Source of the DNA: Acidobacteriaceae bacterium
GTDB lineage: Bacteria > Acidobacteriota > Terriglobia > Terriglobales > Acidobacteriaceae
DNA: 13,812 nucleotides
Direction: 5' to 3'
NCBI GenBank assembly: GCA_003162255.1
Contig: PMMJ01000284.1
Location: 150 to 13,961, forward strand
The notes below the pieces were generated by a model. The model searched no databases. It was given only the letters and a program-made list of their open reading frames with translations, and was not told the origin of the DNA. Of this stretch, positions 1-6,375 are shown piece after piece (positions within the stretch are counted from its first letter, which is position 1; each line of letters begins with the position of its first letter). Made by a program: the position numbers and the translations under genes.

Positions 1-318
1 GAAGACCTGCGCCGCTTCGGCGTGAGCGAGGAAGAAATCCGCGAGGGCGAAAACACTTCCGCGTTTTGCGCGATGATGAAGTTTGAGGTCGAACGGGCGC
101 GTGAGTGGTTCGCGCAAGGGCTGCCGCTGATCATGAAGGTGGAGCGCGCGCTGGCCACCGACATCGAACTCTTCAGCCGCGGCGGGCAGGAAATTCTGAA
201 CGCGATCGAGCGCCAGGATTACGCTGTGCTGGGCAGGCGTCCGGCAATTTCGAAGACACGGAAGCTGGCCCTGGTTGCTCGTGCCGCGCTGGGGAAGTTC
301 CTGGGGAAACAGAGATGA
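1..318 (+). CDS. hpnC: Squalene synthase-like protein HpnC, C-terminal part (5' end outside window)
   Basis: This is the last 105 codons of a squalene/phytoene synthase family protein; the frame is open from base 1. HpnC acts with HpnD and HpnE in the bacterial squalene route, converting presqualene diphosphate to hydroxysqualene. The visible part is the C-terminal helical end of the family fold: a helix with FEVERAREWF, then GLPLI, then the typical ending IELFSRGGQEILNAIERQDY followed by a GRRP motif. The aspartate-rich substrate motifs lie upstream and cannot be seen. The stop codon overlaps the hpnD start in ATGA, which suggests translational coupling. The choice of HpnC over a second HpnD or a phytoene synthase rests mainly on position directly before hpnD and hpnE, plus the RGG...IERQ...RRP ending. 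Family membership is secure; the HpnC subtype is probable. Confidence 0.8.
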   Translation, partial: EDLRRFGVSEEEIREGENTSAFCAMMKFEVERAREWFAQGLPLIMKVERALATDIELFSRGGQEILNAIERQDYAVLGRRPAISKTRKLALVARAALGKFLGKQR

Positions 319-1256
319 GCACCGCCGTGGAAAACGCGCCCGCGCAGTTTGCGCCCACCGCTTCGCAGCTCGAAATGGCGTACTCCGTCTGCCGGAGCAT
401 TGCCCGCTCCGCCGCCAAAAATTTCTACTACGGGTTTCTTGTACTTCCGCAGCGAAAACGCAATGCTTTGAGCGCCGTGTACGCTTTCATGCGGCGGTGC
501 GACGACATCACCGATGACATCACGCTAAGTCCCGGCGATCGTCACAACCAACTACTGGAATGGCTGGACAAAGTCCACCGCGCATTCGCCGCACAGCCCA
601 CGGATGATCCCGTGCTGCTGGCGCTGACCGACGCGCAGCGTGCTTACCAGATCCCGATAGGTCTTCTCGACCAGCTCGCCTACGGTACGGCTGTGGATCT
701 CGATTACAGCGCGCCAGAGCCCTCTGCCGCTGCGCCGCCGGCTGCGCGTTACCAGACTTTTGAAGAGCTGCGCCAGTATTGCTACGGCGTGGCATCGGTC
801 GTTGGATTAGTGTGCATCAAGATCTTCGGCTATCGCGATCCCGCCGCCGAGCCGCTTGCCGAGCGCTGCGGCCTGGCGTTTCAGCTCACAAATATTATTC
901 GTGACGTTAAAGAAGACGTCGCCATGGGGCGCGTTTATTTTCCGCAAGAGGACTTGGCGCAGTGCGGTCTCTCTGCCGCCGATCTCGCCGCGCCGCAAGT
1001 TGATGTGGCCCGTATCCGTCCGCTGCTGGCGATGGAGGCCGACCGCGCGCGCGATTGCTACCGCGACGGAGAAGAGCTGATCCCGCTGGTGAATGAGGAC
1101 AGTCAGCCTGCCCTGTGGGTGCTGATCACCATCTATCGCCGCCTGCTGGAAAAGATTGCTCTGAAACAATACGACGTCTTCAGTGAGCGCGTCCGGTTAT
1201 CGGTTGCCGAAAAGCTCACGGTCCTCGGAAACGGAATCCTGAAGCGCCTGCTGTGA
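315..1256 (+). CDS. hpnD: Presqualene diphosphate synthase HpnD
   Basis: A 313-residue all-helical isoprenoid synthase that condenses two farnesyl diphosphates to presqualene diphosphate, the first step of squalene synthesis for hopanoids. Both Mg-diphosphate binding aspartate motifs are present: DDITDD at residues 63-68 and DVKED at 197-201. The two family signature regions can also be read, YCYGVASVVG near 155-164 and GLAFQLTNIIRD near 186-197. The C-terminus contains the YRRLLEKI helix expected of HpnD. The frame stays open upstream to base 105 inside hpnC, but the ATG at 315 gives the normal family length and an ATGA overlap with hpnC. The TGA stop overlaps the hpnE ATG (TGATG). The order hpnC-hpnD-hpnE supports HpnD rather than CrtB phytoene synthase, which the sequence alone cannot fully exclude. 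Confidence 0.88.
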   Translation: MSTAVENAPAQFAPTASQLEMAYSVCRSIARSAAKNFYYGFLVLPQRKRNALSAVYAFMRRCDDITDDITLSPGDRHNQLLEWLDKVHRAFAAQPTDDPVLLALTDAQRAYQIPIGLLDQLAYGTAVDLDYSAPEPSAAAPPAARYQTFEELRQYCYGVASVVGLVCIKIFGYRDPAAEPLAERCGLAFQLTNIIRDVKEDVAMGRVYFPQEDLAQCGLSAADLAAPQVDVARIRPLLAMEADRARDCYRDGEELIPLVNEDSQPALWVLITIYRRLLEKIALKQYDVFSERVRLSVAEKLTVLGNGILKRLL

Positions 1257-2719
1257 TGCCATCCTCGATGCATCCTGATACGATCGGTCCTAATAATACG
1301 ACGCATTCTAATTCGACAGATCCTCCCACAGTCGCAATCGCCGGAGGCGGATTGGCCGGCCTCGCCGCCGGATGCGCGCTCGCTGAAGCGGGGTTTCGCG
1401 TGTCGTTATTTGAGCGCCGACCATATCTCGGCGGGCGCGCGTCTTCTTATCAGCATCCGGGCACCGGCGAAATTGTCGACAATTGCCAGCATGTGTTGCT
1501 CGGCTGCTGCACCAACCTGCTCGATTTTTATCGGCGCGCGGGAGTTCAGGACAAAATTCGCTGGTATGAGAAGCTGACGTTCCTTGAGCCTGGAGGGCGC
1601 GCATCCGTGATCGCCCCGTCGGCGCTCCCCGCTCCGCTGCATACCGCTCCGTCATTTCTCCGCGCCGACTGTTTGAATTTTCGCGACAAGCTGGCCATCA
1701 GCCGCGCTCTGGCCGTGCTGGCTCCGTCCATTCCCGCGGATGGGGGTGAGTCGTTCCTCGACTGGCTCAAACGCCACGGACAAACCGCGCAAGCCATCGA
1801 GCGCTTCTGGAAGACGATCCTGGTCAGCGCTTTGAACGAAGATCTCGATCAAACATCCGTCCCCTATGCGGCCCAGGTGGTGCGCGAGTCGTTTCTTAAA
1901 TCGGCTGCTGCCGGACGCATGGGAATTCCAACCGTGCCGCTCACCGAGCTGTATAGCACCGCTGGAGACTACATTCGCGCCCGTGGCGGAGAGATACAGT
2001 TTCGAGCCAGCGTGGAGTCGTTTCGAACCGTGCCGTTTGCGGTAAATGTGACGACGAACGGGCAGGAAGAGAAATTCGATTATCTGGTGCTGGCTGTTCC
2101 TTTTGATGCGCTGGGCCGCATGTTGCCGGATACCGCATCGGCCAAGCCTTTGGCCGCGGCGCTTGGACAGTTCTCGACGTCACCGATCACTGGCATCCAT
2201 CTCTGGTTCGATCGTCAGATCACGGACCTCGATCACGCCGTCCTGCTCGACCGCACCATCCAGTGGATGTTTCACAAATCGCGGATCATTGCAGCTCGCG
2301 CCAACGAAGCTCATGAAAACGGCAATGGCAGCTACATTGAGCTGGTTGTGAGCTGCTCCCGGAGCCTGGTGGAAAAATCGAAGGCGGAAATCGTTGAGAT
2401 GGCGATGCGGGAAGCGCAAGAATTCTTTCCTGGCGCGCCCGATGCGACACTGCTGAAATCGACCGTGATCAAGGAAGTGCACGCGACCTATTCGCCGCGT
2501 CCGGGAATTGACCAATACCGGCCCAAACCAGGCACCGCATGGCCGCGAGTGTTTCTGGCCGGCGATTGGACGGCAACCGGTTGGCCTGCCACTATGGAAG
2601 GCGCGGTTCGCAGCGGCTATCTTGCAGCGGACGCTGTGGCGCGGTTCCAGGGTACCAAGAGCGCCAGCTTTCTCGTTCCCGATCTGGCGCCGAGTGGCTT
2701 CATGAAATTGTTTCGGTGA
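1256..2719 (+). CDS. hpnE: Hydroxysqualene dehydroxylase HpnE (FAD-dependent)
   Basis: A 487-residue flavoprotein of the amine oxidase/phytoene desaturase superfamily. HpnE reduces hydroxysqualene to squalene, completing the HpnCDE pathway. The N-terminal Rossmann dinucleotide motif GGGLAGLAAG lies at residues 30-39, the ribose-binding glutamate at 53 (LFERR), and GGRASS at 59-64 continues the FAD site. Near the C-terminus VFLAGDWTATGWPATMEGAV is the second FAD-binding segment, with the GDW...TMEGA pattern seen in HpnE and desaturases. The first 24 residues are a polar, Asn/Ser/Thr-rich extension before the core. The start chosen is the ATG that overlaps the hpnD stop; a GTG one codon earlier and an ATG at 1268 are possible. 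Carotenoid desaturase is the alternative, but the neighbours make HpnE much more likely. Confidence 0.88.
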   Translation: MPSSMHPDTIGPNNTTHSNSTDPPTVAIAGGGLAGLAAGCALAEAGFRVSLFERRPYLGGRASSYQHPGTGEIVDNCQHVLLGCCTNLLDFYRRAGVQDKIRWYEKLTFLEPGGRASVIAPSALPAPLHTAPSFLRADCLNFRDKLAISRALAVLAPSIPADGGESFLDWLKRHGQTAQAIERFWKTILVSALNEDLDQTSVPYAAQVVRESFLKSAAAGRMGIPTVPLTELYSTAGDYIRARGGEIQFRASVESFRTVPFAVNVTTNGQEEKFDYLVLAVPFDALGRMLPDTASAKPLAAALGQFSTSPITGIHLWFDRQITDLDHAVLLDRTIQWMFHKSRIIAARANEAHENGNGSYIELVVSCSRSLVEKSKAEIVEMAMREAQEFFPGAPDATLLKSTVIKEVHATYSPRPGIDQYRPKPGTAWPRVFLAGDWTATGWPATMEGAVRSGYLAADAVARFQGTKSASFLVPDLAPSGFMKLFR

Positions 2720-2814
2720 GATTCACCTCGGTAACTTCAATTACTTCGGTTCCAATTCTGCGTTACTGCAAAGCCAATCTCAAGAATTCGCGCCCAGCAC
2801 ACGATGTTATAGAT
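2716..2814 (+). other. Gap between hpnE and the PilZ gene with a degenerate ACTTC repeat
   Basis: About 95 bases follow the hpnE stop. They begin with a short degenerate repetition (CGGTAACTTC, AATTACTTCGGTTCC) at 2729-2756. The PilZ frame stays open through this stretch, and a GTG at 2716 would overlap the hpnE stop as GTGA. The encoded extension is low in complexity (SVTSITSV) and resembles translated spacer, so I treat it as non-coding. No clear Shine-Dalgarno motif precedes the ATG at 2815. Confidence 0.4.
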
Positions 2815-3417
2815 ATGGCTGAGCGCACTGCCGCAGACAGAGGTCGATTAGACAAAGATCGATTCGACGAGGAGCGGCCGGACAAAGAGCGCCGCCGCAA
2901 CCCCCGATTCAACTGCGGCGGCTACGTGGAGATCAATTGGCTCCCGTCCAACGGCATTTATGTTCCGGGCAAGGTGCGCGACCTCAGCCTGCAAGGATGT
3001 TGCATTGATACCAAGGTGCCCCTTGATCCCGGCAAGCGGGCTGAAATTGTGGTGCGCGTCAAGACGGATTCGTTTCGCGCCGTGGGCGAGGTGAGGGTGA
3101 TCCGCGGCGACTCCGGGGCGGGCATAGAATTTGTTCGCTTGAGCGCCGGCGGAAAGGGCTTGCTCGAGGACTTGGTAGCAGAGTTGGCGAGGATAGAGGC
3201 TGCCATCGACAATCTCAAAGCGGTCAGTCGTAAGCTGGACCCGGATTCGTTTCGCAAGGAAATGAACTATCGGAAACTTCAAGCACAGATGTTGAGCACA
3301 CGCTTTCCGTTCCTAGCGACGGTTGTTCCCGAAGAGAAGTCGGCGGACGCATCTGCCGATAGCAATCCGATGGCAGGGAAGAAAGTGCTGGTCATCCCTA
3401 TCGATTTGTTCGTTTAG
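2815..3417 (+). CDS. PilZ domain protein, putative cyclic-di-GMP receptor
   Basis: A 200-residue soluble protein with no signal peptide or membrane segment. Residues 1-26 are highly charged (Arg, Asp, Glu, Lys). The PilZ signature follows: the RxxxR loop as RRNPR at 27-31, then the DxSxxG motif as DLSLQG at 56-61. A beta-strand pattern runs through GAGIEFVRLS at 101-110. In known PilZ proteins these two motifs bind cyclic-di-GMP, so binding is expected here. Residues 112-165 look helical (LLEDLVAELARIEAAIDNL) and form an extension beyond the PilZ barrel, perhaps for dimer or partner contact. It sits 95 bases after hpnE on the same strand and could be read through from the hopanoid genes, but no functional link is shown. 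The ATG at 2815 is the first that avoids the repetitive spacer; a GTG at 2716 is the alternative. Confidence 0.78.
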   Translation: MAERTAADRGRLDKDRFDEERPDKERRRNPRFNCGGYVEINWLPSNGIYVPGKVRDLSLQGCCIDTKVPLDPGKRAEIVVRVKTDSFRAVGEVRVIRGDSGAGIEFVRLSAGGKGLLEDLVAELARIEAAIDNLKAVSRKLDPDSFRKEMNYRKLQAQMLSTRFPFLATVVPEEKSADASADSNPMAGKKVLVIPIDLFV

Positions 3418-3511
3418 AGAGACTCTGATCAAGTGTCAGCAAAAAGCATGAACCACAGGGTACACAGAGTGCACGGAGGACCCCAGGGACTTAATCAGAA
3501 CGTCCTTAGCG
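3412..3511. repeat. Short interspersed element, copy A, with CTGATTAAGT-type inverted ends
   Basis: Inverted ends flank this spacer. The left end carries CTGATCAAGT at 3425-3434 and the right end ACTTAATCAG at 3489-3498, reverse complements at 9 of 10 positions. The similarity extends outward on both sides (TTTAGAGAGACT on the left, AACGTCCTTAGCG on the right) and resembles the ends of copy B at 13155-13463. Between them lies AACCACAGGGTACACAGAGT and then GCACGGAGG (3451-3479), which matches about 20 of 29 positions of one arm of the palindrome inside copy B. The stop codon of the PilZ gene (TAG, 3415-3417) lies within the extended left end. No coding capacity. Confidence 0.6.
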
Positions 3512-3526
3512 CAATTCTGCAGGCTG

Positions 3527-3907
3527 CTAAAGCGCCATCAGAACCACGCCACCCGCAACCAGCAAAGCGGCAATCCAGCGCCTGCGTCCGACGCGTTCGT
3601 GCAGGAATATGCGCGCGGCGACCGCATTGGCCACAAAGGTGAGCGAGGCGGAGGCGGGCACGACCAAGCTGAGATTTCCCCACGAAAGGCCGAAGAGCAG
3701 GCTGTAGAACGCGACGGCCATTGCCATCACGCCGAGAGCAAACGTGGGCGTTCCCAGCACGCGGCGGATAACGGCGAGCACTCCGCGCCGTTTCCAGAGT
3801 TCGCCAACGTCGCCCACTCGTTTCATGGAGTAGGAAAGCAGCACGTCCCCGGTGGTCGCAGCCATGCCGATGATCGCAATCGCAGCCCAGGCGTGGAGGT
3901 CTTTCAT
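3527..3907 (-). CDS. Small four-helix ArnE/ArnF-like (EamA/DMT superfamily) membrane protein, second of pair
   Basis: A 126-residue protein with four predicted membrane helices (about residues 7-27, 50-71, 77-97 and 106-126), the size of ArnE/ArnF and other small DMT transporters. Helix 1 carries TGDVLLSYSMK, in which the Asp lies where ArnE has Gln in its AGQ motif. Between the later helices are LSWGNLSLVVPASASL and a charged ER turn before RRWIAALLVAGG, matching the C-terminal half of EamA repeats. Known relatives work as dimers that carry small hydrophobic molecules or flip lipid-linked sugars. Its start overlaps the stop of the upstream paralogue (ATGA), which suggests a stoichiometric heterodimer. 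The substrate is unknown; the context with hpnJ hints at a lipid. Confidence 0.75.
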   Translation of the reverse strand: MKDLHAWAAIAIIGMAATTGDVLLSYSMKRVGDVGELWKRRGVLAVIRRVLGTPTFALGVMAMAVAFYSLLFGLSWGNLSLVVPASASLTFVANAVAARIFLHERVGRRRWIAALLVAGGVVLMAL

Positions 3908-4353
3908 GACCTGATCTCCTGGGACGCCGTATCCGGCAAAGCATCCGGCGACTTCTCATGTTGGTGACTGGGAGTAACGGACGGACCAGCGGTCACAAAA
4001 CCCATGCCGGCAACGATCAGGGCGATGCCGAGCCAGCGCGTTAGCGAGATCGCTTCATGAAGACGGAAGTGGCCAACCAAAGCTACGAGCACATAGGCGA
4101 GCGACGTGGCGGGCAGCACATAGGTGAGGTCCGCCCACGAAAGCGCGGACATGTAACAGGCGAAGAACGTCAGCAGTAGGAGGATTCCCGCAGTTACCCA
4201 GGGATTGAGAACGGCCAGCAGCAGGCCGGAAAAATTGTGCAAGGAAACATTGCCGAGTTCCTTCATGCCGCGAGCCAGCAAGGAATCACCCGCTGTGCTG
4301 AATACGGTGATTCCGGCGAGGACGAGGTATTTTCGGAATGTCAATTGATGCAT
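3904..4353 (-). CDS. Small four-helix ArnE/ArnF-like (EamA/DMT superfamily) membrane protein, first of pair
   Basis: A 149-residue paralogue of the next gene. It has four predicted helices (about residues 8-27, 45-68, 74-96 and 103-123) followed by a polar C-terminal tail of about 25 residues (TPSHQHEKSPD...). Shared landmarks with its partner are the TxGDxLLxxxMKxxG segment at the start, LSWADLTYVLPATSLAYV in the middle, and HE...TRWLGIALIVAG at the end. The Glu of SMR drug exporters such as EmrE (TM1, three residues before the Gly) is not present; an Asp one residue after the Gly is. That argues for an ArnE/F-type function rather than a classical SMR drug pump. It lies 109 bases downstream of hpnJ on the same strand, and that gap is filled by a repeat. 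The ATG at 4353 directly abuts the repeat and lacks a visible Shine-Dalgarno motif. Confidence 0.75.
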   Translation of the reverse strand: MHQLTFRKYLVLAGITVFSTAGDSLLARGMKELGNVSLHNFSGLLLAVLNPWVTAGILLLLTFFACYMSALSWADLTYVLPATSLAYVLVALVGHFRLHEAISLTRWLGIALIVAGMGFVTAGPSVTPSHQHEKSPDALPDTASQEIRS

Positions 4354-4357
4354 CGAG

Positions 4358-4458
4358 ACATTGAATCATTTAGTCATTGAAACATTGAATCATTAAAGGT
4401 CAAAGGCTCTTGGGTTTCAAAAATGTCTCAATGATTCAATGCCTCAATGATTCAATGG
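4358..4458. repeat. Inverted and tandem repeat with a CATTGAATCATTGAG-type unit
   Basis: The spacer between hpnJ and the first ArnE-like gene is built from one short unit. On the right CTCAATGATTCAATG occurs twice exactly, at 4427-4441 and 4443-4457, with a 16-base period. On the left the reverse complement form occurs as CATTGAATCATTTAG (4359-4373) and CATTGAATCATTAAA (4383-4397), with a partial CATTGAAA at 4375. The two halves can form a long imperfect stem of roughly 30 pairs around a loop holding the unrelated AGGTCAAAGGCTCTTGGGTT. It occupies almost the entire gap between two same-strand genes, so it could act as a hairpin that stabilises or attenuates the transcript. Confidence 0.75.
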
Positions 4459-4462
4459 TTGT

Positions 4463-5935
4463 CTAGGCCTTGGCTGGCGCCGGGGCGGGCGCTTCTTCCT
4501 TGCGGTTTCCCTTGACCCACTTCTGGCGCTGTGCGCGCAGTTTCAGGAATGCCCGCGCTTCCTTGTACAAGCGCTTGCGCTCGGAGTTGTCGAACACCGC
4601 TTTGCGCAAAATACGGTACGCCGCCTTGGGACGGAAATAGTAGGCATCGTAAAAGTGATGGACGGCTTCCAGCAATTCGGAGGCGGGCAGGCCGGGATAC
4701 TCGATCTGCACCATCTGGTGGCCACCGTCGTCCACCATTTTTGTGTCGCTGGTCATGAAGCCATTCTTGATCGCGAATTCGTGCAGCTCCGTGCCAGGGT
4801 AAGCATGCGCCACTGAAACCTGAATCGTTTCCACATCGAGTTCCTTGGCGAAGTTGATCGTATTCGCGATGGTCTCGCGGCTCTCTCCGGGCAAGCCAAT
4901 GATGAAATCTCCGTGCACCACTAGCCCCAGCTTGTGACAATCCTTGGTGAACTGGCGGGCGCGCTCGATGGTCGCGCCTTTCTTGATGTTCTTCAGAATC
5001 TGCTGATCGCCCGATTCGTAACCGACGATCAGGAGCCGGCATCCCGCTTCTTTCATGGCCTTCAACGTCTCGTAATCGGTGGTGACACGCGAGGTGCACG
5101 ACCAGGTGAGGCCCAGAGGTTTCAACTTGGCGCATAACTCGACGGTGCGCGCCTTCTGCAGGTTGAAGGTATCGTCGTCGAAGAAAAATTCTTTCACGTA
5201 GGGCCAGTAATCTTTCGCCTTGGCCATTTCACGGGCTACGTCGTCGGAGGAGCGCTTGCGCCACGGGTGTCCGCTGAGCGTTTGCGGCCAGAGGCAGAAG
5301 GTGCACTGCGCCGGGCATCCGCGCGACGTGTAGAGCGACACGAAGGGATTGAGCAGGAAAGGCACGTTGTAGCGGCGCACATCCAGATCGCGCCGGTAGA
5401 CGTCGGTCACGTGCGGCAGGGCGTCGAGATTCTCAATGGTCGGCCGGTCGGCATTATGCAGCACGTGTCCATTCTTACGATAGGAAATGCCAAGAATGTC
5501 TTCGATCGGCTTGCCCTGCGCGTATTCGACGATGGAGTAGTCGAACTCCTTGCGGCAGGCAATATCGATCACCTTCGCTTCCATCAAAGACTTCTCGGGC
5601 AGCACGCTGACGTGGGGTCCGACGAAAGCGATTTTGATGTGAGGATGGCTGTCTTTGATGGCCTCGGCGATGCGCACGTCGCCCGCAAATCCTGGAGTGC
5701 TCGTGAACAGCACGAGCAGTTCATAGTCCTGACAGGTGCGGATCGTCTCTTCCGCCGTGATGTGGTGCGGCGGGGCGTCGAGCAAGCGCGCGCCTTCGAG
5801 CATTCCGGTCGGATAGGCGAGCCAGACCGGATACCAGTAGGACTCGATCTCGCGCGTGGCGGGCCAGCGCGAACCTGCGCCCCCATCGAAATTCTCAAAC
5901 GAAGGCGGATTCAAAAAGAGTGTTTTCAATGGCAT
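4463..5935 (-). CDS. hpnJ: Hopanoid biosynthesis radical SAM protein HpnJ
   Basis: A 490-residue B12-binding-type radical SAM enzyme. The N-terminus MPLKTLFLNPPSFENFDGGA with GSRWPATRE following is characteristic of HpnJ. In known hopanoid pathways HpnJ converts the glucosamine-bearing bacteriohopanetriol made by HpnI and HpnK to the cyclitol ether. Residues 1 to about 140 form the cobalamin-binding-like Rossmann domain, although I see no DxHxxG B12 ligand motif. The radical SAM cluster motif CxxxCxxC is at C207, C211 and C214 (SRGCPAQCTFCLWPQ), followed by FFFDDDTFN near 250 and GLPGES further on. The C-terminus ends in a basic then Ala/Pro-rich tail. It heads a minus-strand group with two ArnE/F-like genes. 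HpnI and HpnK are not in the window, so its substrate supply must come from elsewhere in the genome. Confidence 0.9.
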   Translation of the reverse strand: MPLKTLFLNPPSFENFDGGAGSRWPATREIESYWYPVWLAYPTGMLEGARLLDAPPHHITAEETIRTCQDYELLVLFTSTPGFAGDVRIAEAIKDSHPHIKIAFVGPHVSVLPEKSLMEAKVIDIACRKEFDYSIVEYAQGKPIEDILGISYRKNGHVLHNADRPTIENLDALPHVTDVYRRDLDVRRYNVPFLLNPFVSLYTSRGCPAQCTFCLWPQTLSGHPWRKRSSDDVAREMAKAKDYWPYVKEFFFDDDTFNLQKARTVELCAKLKPLGLTWSCTSRVTTDYETLKAMKEAGCRLLIVGYESGDQQILKNIKKGATIERARQFTKDCHKLGLVVHGDFIIGLPGESRETIANTINFAKELDVETIQVSVAHAYPGTELHEFAIKNGFMTSDTKMVDDGGHQMVQIEYPGLPASELLEAVHHFYDAYYFRPKAAYRILRKAVFDNSERKRLYKEARAFLKLRAQRQKWVKGNRKEEAPAPAPAKA

Positions 5936-6375
5936 ATGGTGAGTCTCTATTTTAGCATTCTTCGGAGCGCACGAACCCCACTCGCCGCTACCACTTTAGA
6001 TGCGCCCCGAGCCCTGTTCCGAACTATGTTCCGAACTATGTCGAAAACGCGGAAACCTTTATTGAAGTATGCCTTAGCGGGACTCAAACGGCAAAATAAC
6101 CTCGCCGAACGTCGCTTCTGGGCATTAAGGCGCGAGAATCGGGTAGTGGCTGGATCAGCCGTTTGTAATAGTCCGAACTCGACCTTGGGACAGCTTTAGC
6201 AAGGCCCCATCATCGGCTAGAGGCAATATTCCGCCCACTCCCCCAGCATCCCGTTTTGACCGAGGCGCCAACTGACCGGGTAGTTGCGGGTTCTGAGTGT
6301 AACGGGGATATTTCAACAATTGGCAATGTGCTTTACGTGGCGAAGTGAGTCGGGTTACTATTCCTCCGCGCGAAA
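5936..6375. other. Divergent intergenic region of 440 bases between hpnJ and the lepB-like gene
   Basis: The longest gene-free stretch in the window, lying between two divergently transcribed genes and so expected to hold both promoters. It has an exact 12-base tandem duplication, TTCCGAACTATG, at 6017-6028 and 6029-6040, and a small hairpin GGCTG/CAGCC at 6148-6160. I see no credible reading frame, tRNA or conserved RNA structure. An open frame on the plus strand across 5267-6199 is mostly the antisense of hpnJ. Base composition looks less GC-rich than the flanking hopanoid genes. Confidence 0.5.
5949..5954 (-). promoter_or_regulatory. Possible -10 box for hpnJ
   Basis: On the minus strand TAAAAT (in GCTAAAATAG) ends 13 bases before the hpnJ ATG. 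A transcript starting at the usual distance would have a leader of only about 7 bases. No convincing -35 hexamer is seen 17 bases upstream. The call is weak and rests on resemblance to the very close -10-like boxes before queF and the MFS gene. Confidence 0.25.

Noticed and set aside
105..1256. One open frame of 383 codons covering the end of hpnC and all of hpnD
   Set aside because: Residues before the ATG at 315 are Arg/Ala-rich and unlike any synthase, and hpnC is clearly encoded in another frame there. The ATG at 315 gives the family length and an ATGA overlap.
3495..3959. A 154-codon minus-strand frame overlapping the second ArnE-like gene
   Set aside because: Arg-rich and without membrane helices, whereas the alternative frame gives a clean four-helix protein with an ATGA junction.
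3904..4353. A classical SMR drug exporter (EmrE-type)
   Set aside because: The essential TM1 glutamate of EmrE is absent, and the later half matches ArnE/EamA patterns better.
4358..4458. A CRISPR array
   Set aside because: Units are 15-16 bases, nearly contiguous and inverted relative to each other, with no unique spacers and no cas genes.
5267..6199. A 310-codon plus-strand frame
   Set aside because: It is mostly antisense to hpnJ, whose radical SAM motifs are unambiguous. Its composition is that of a shadow frame in GC-rich DNA, with no recognisable motif.
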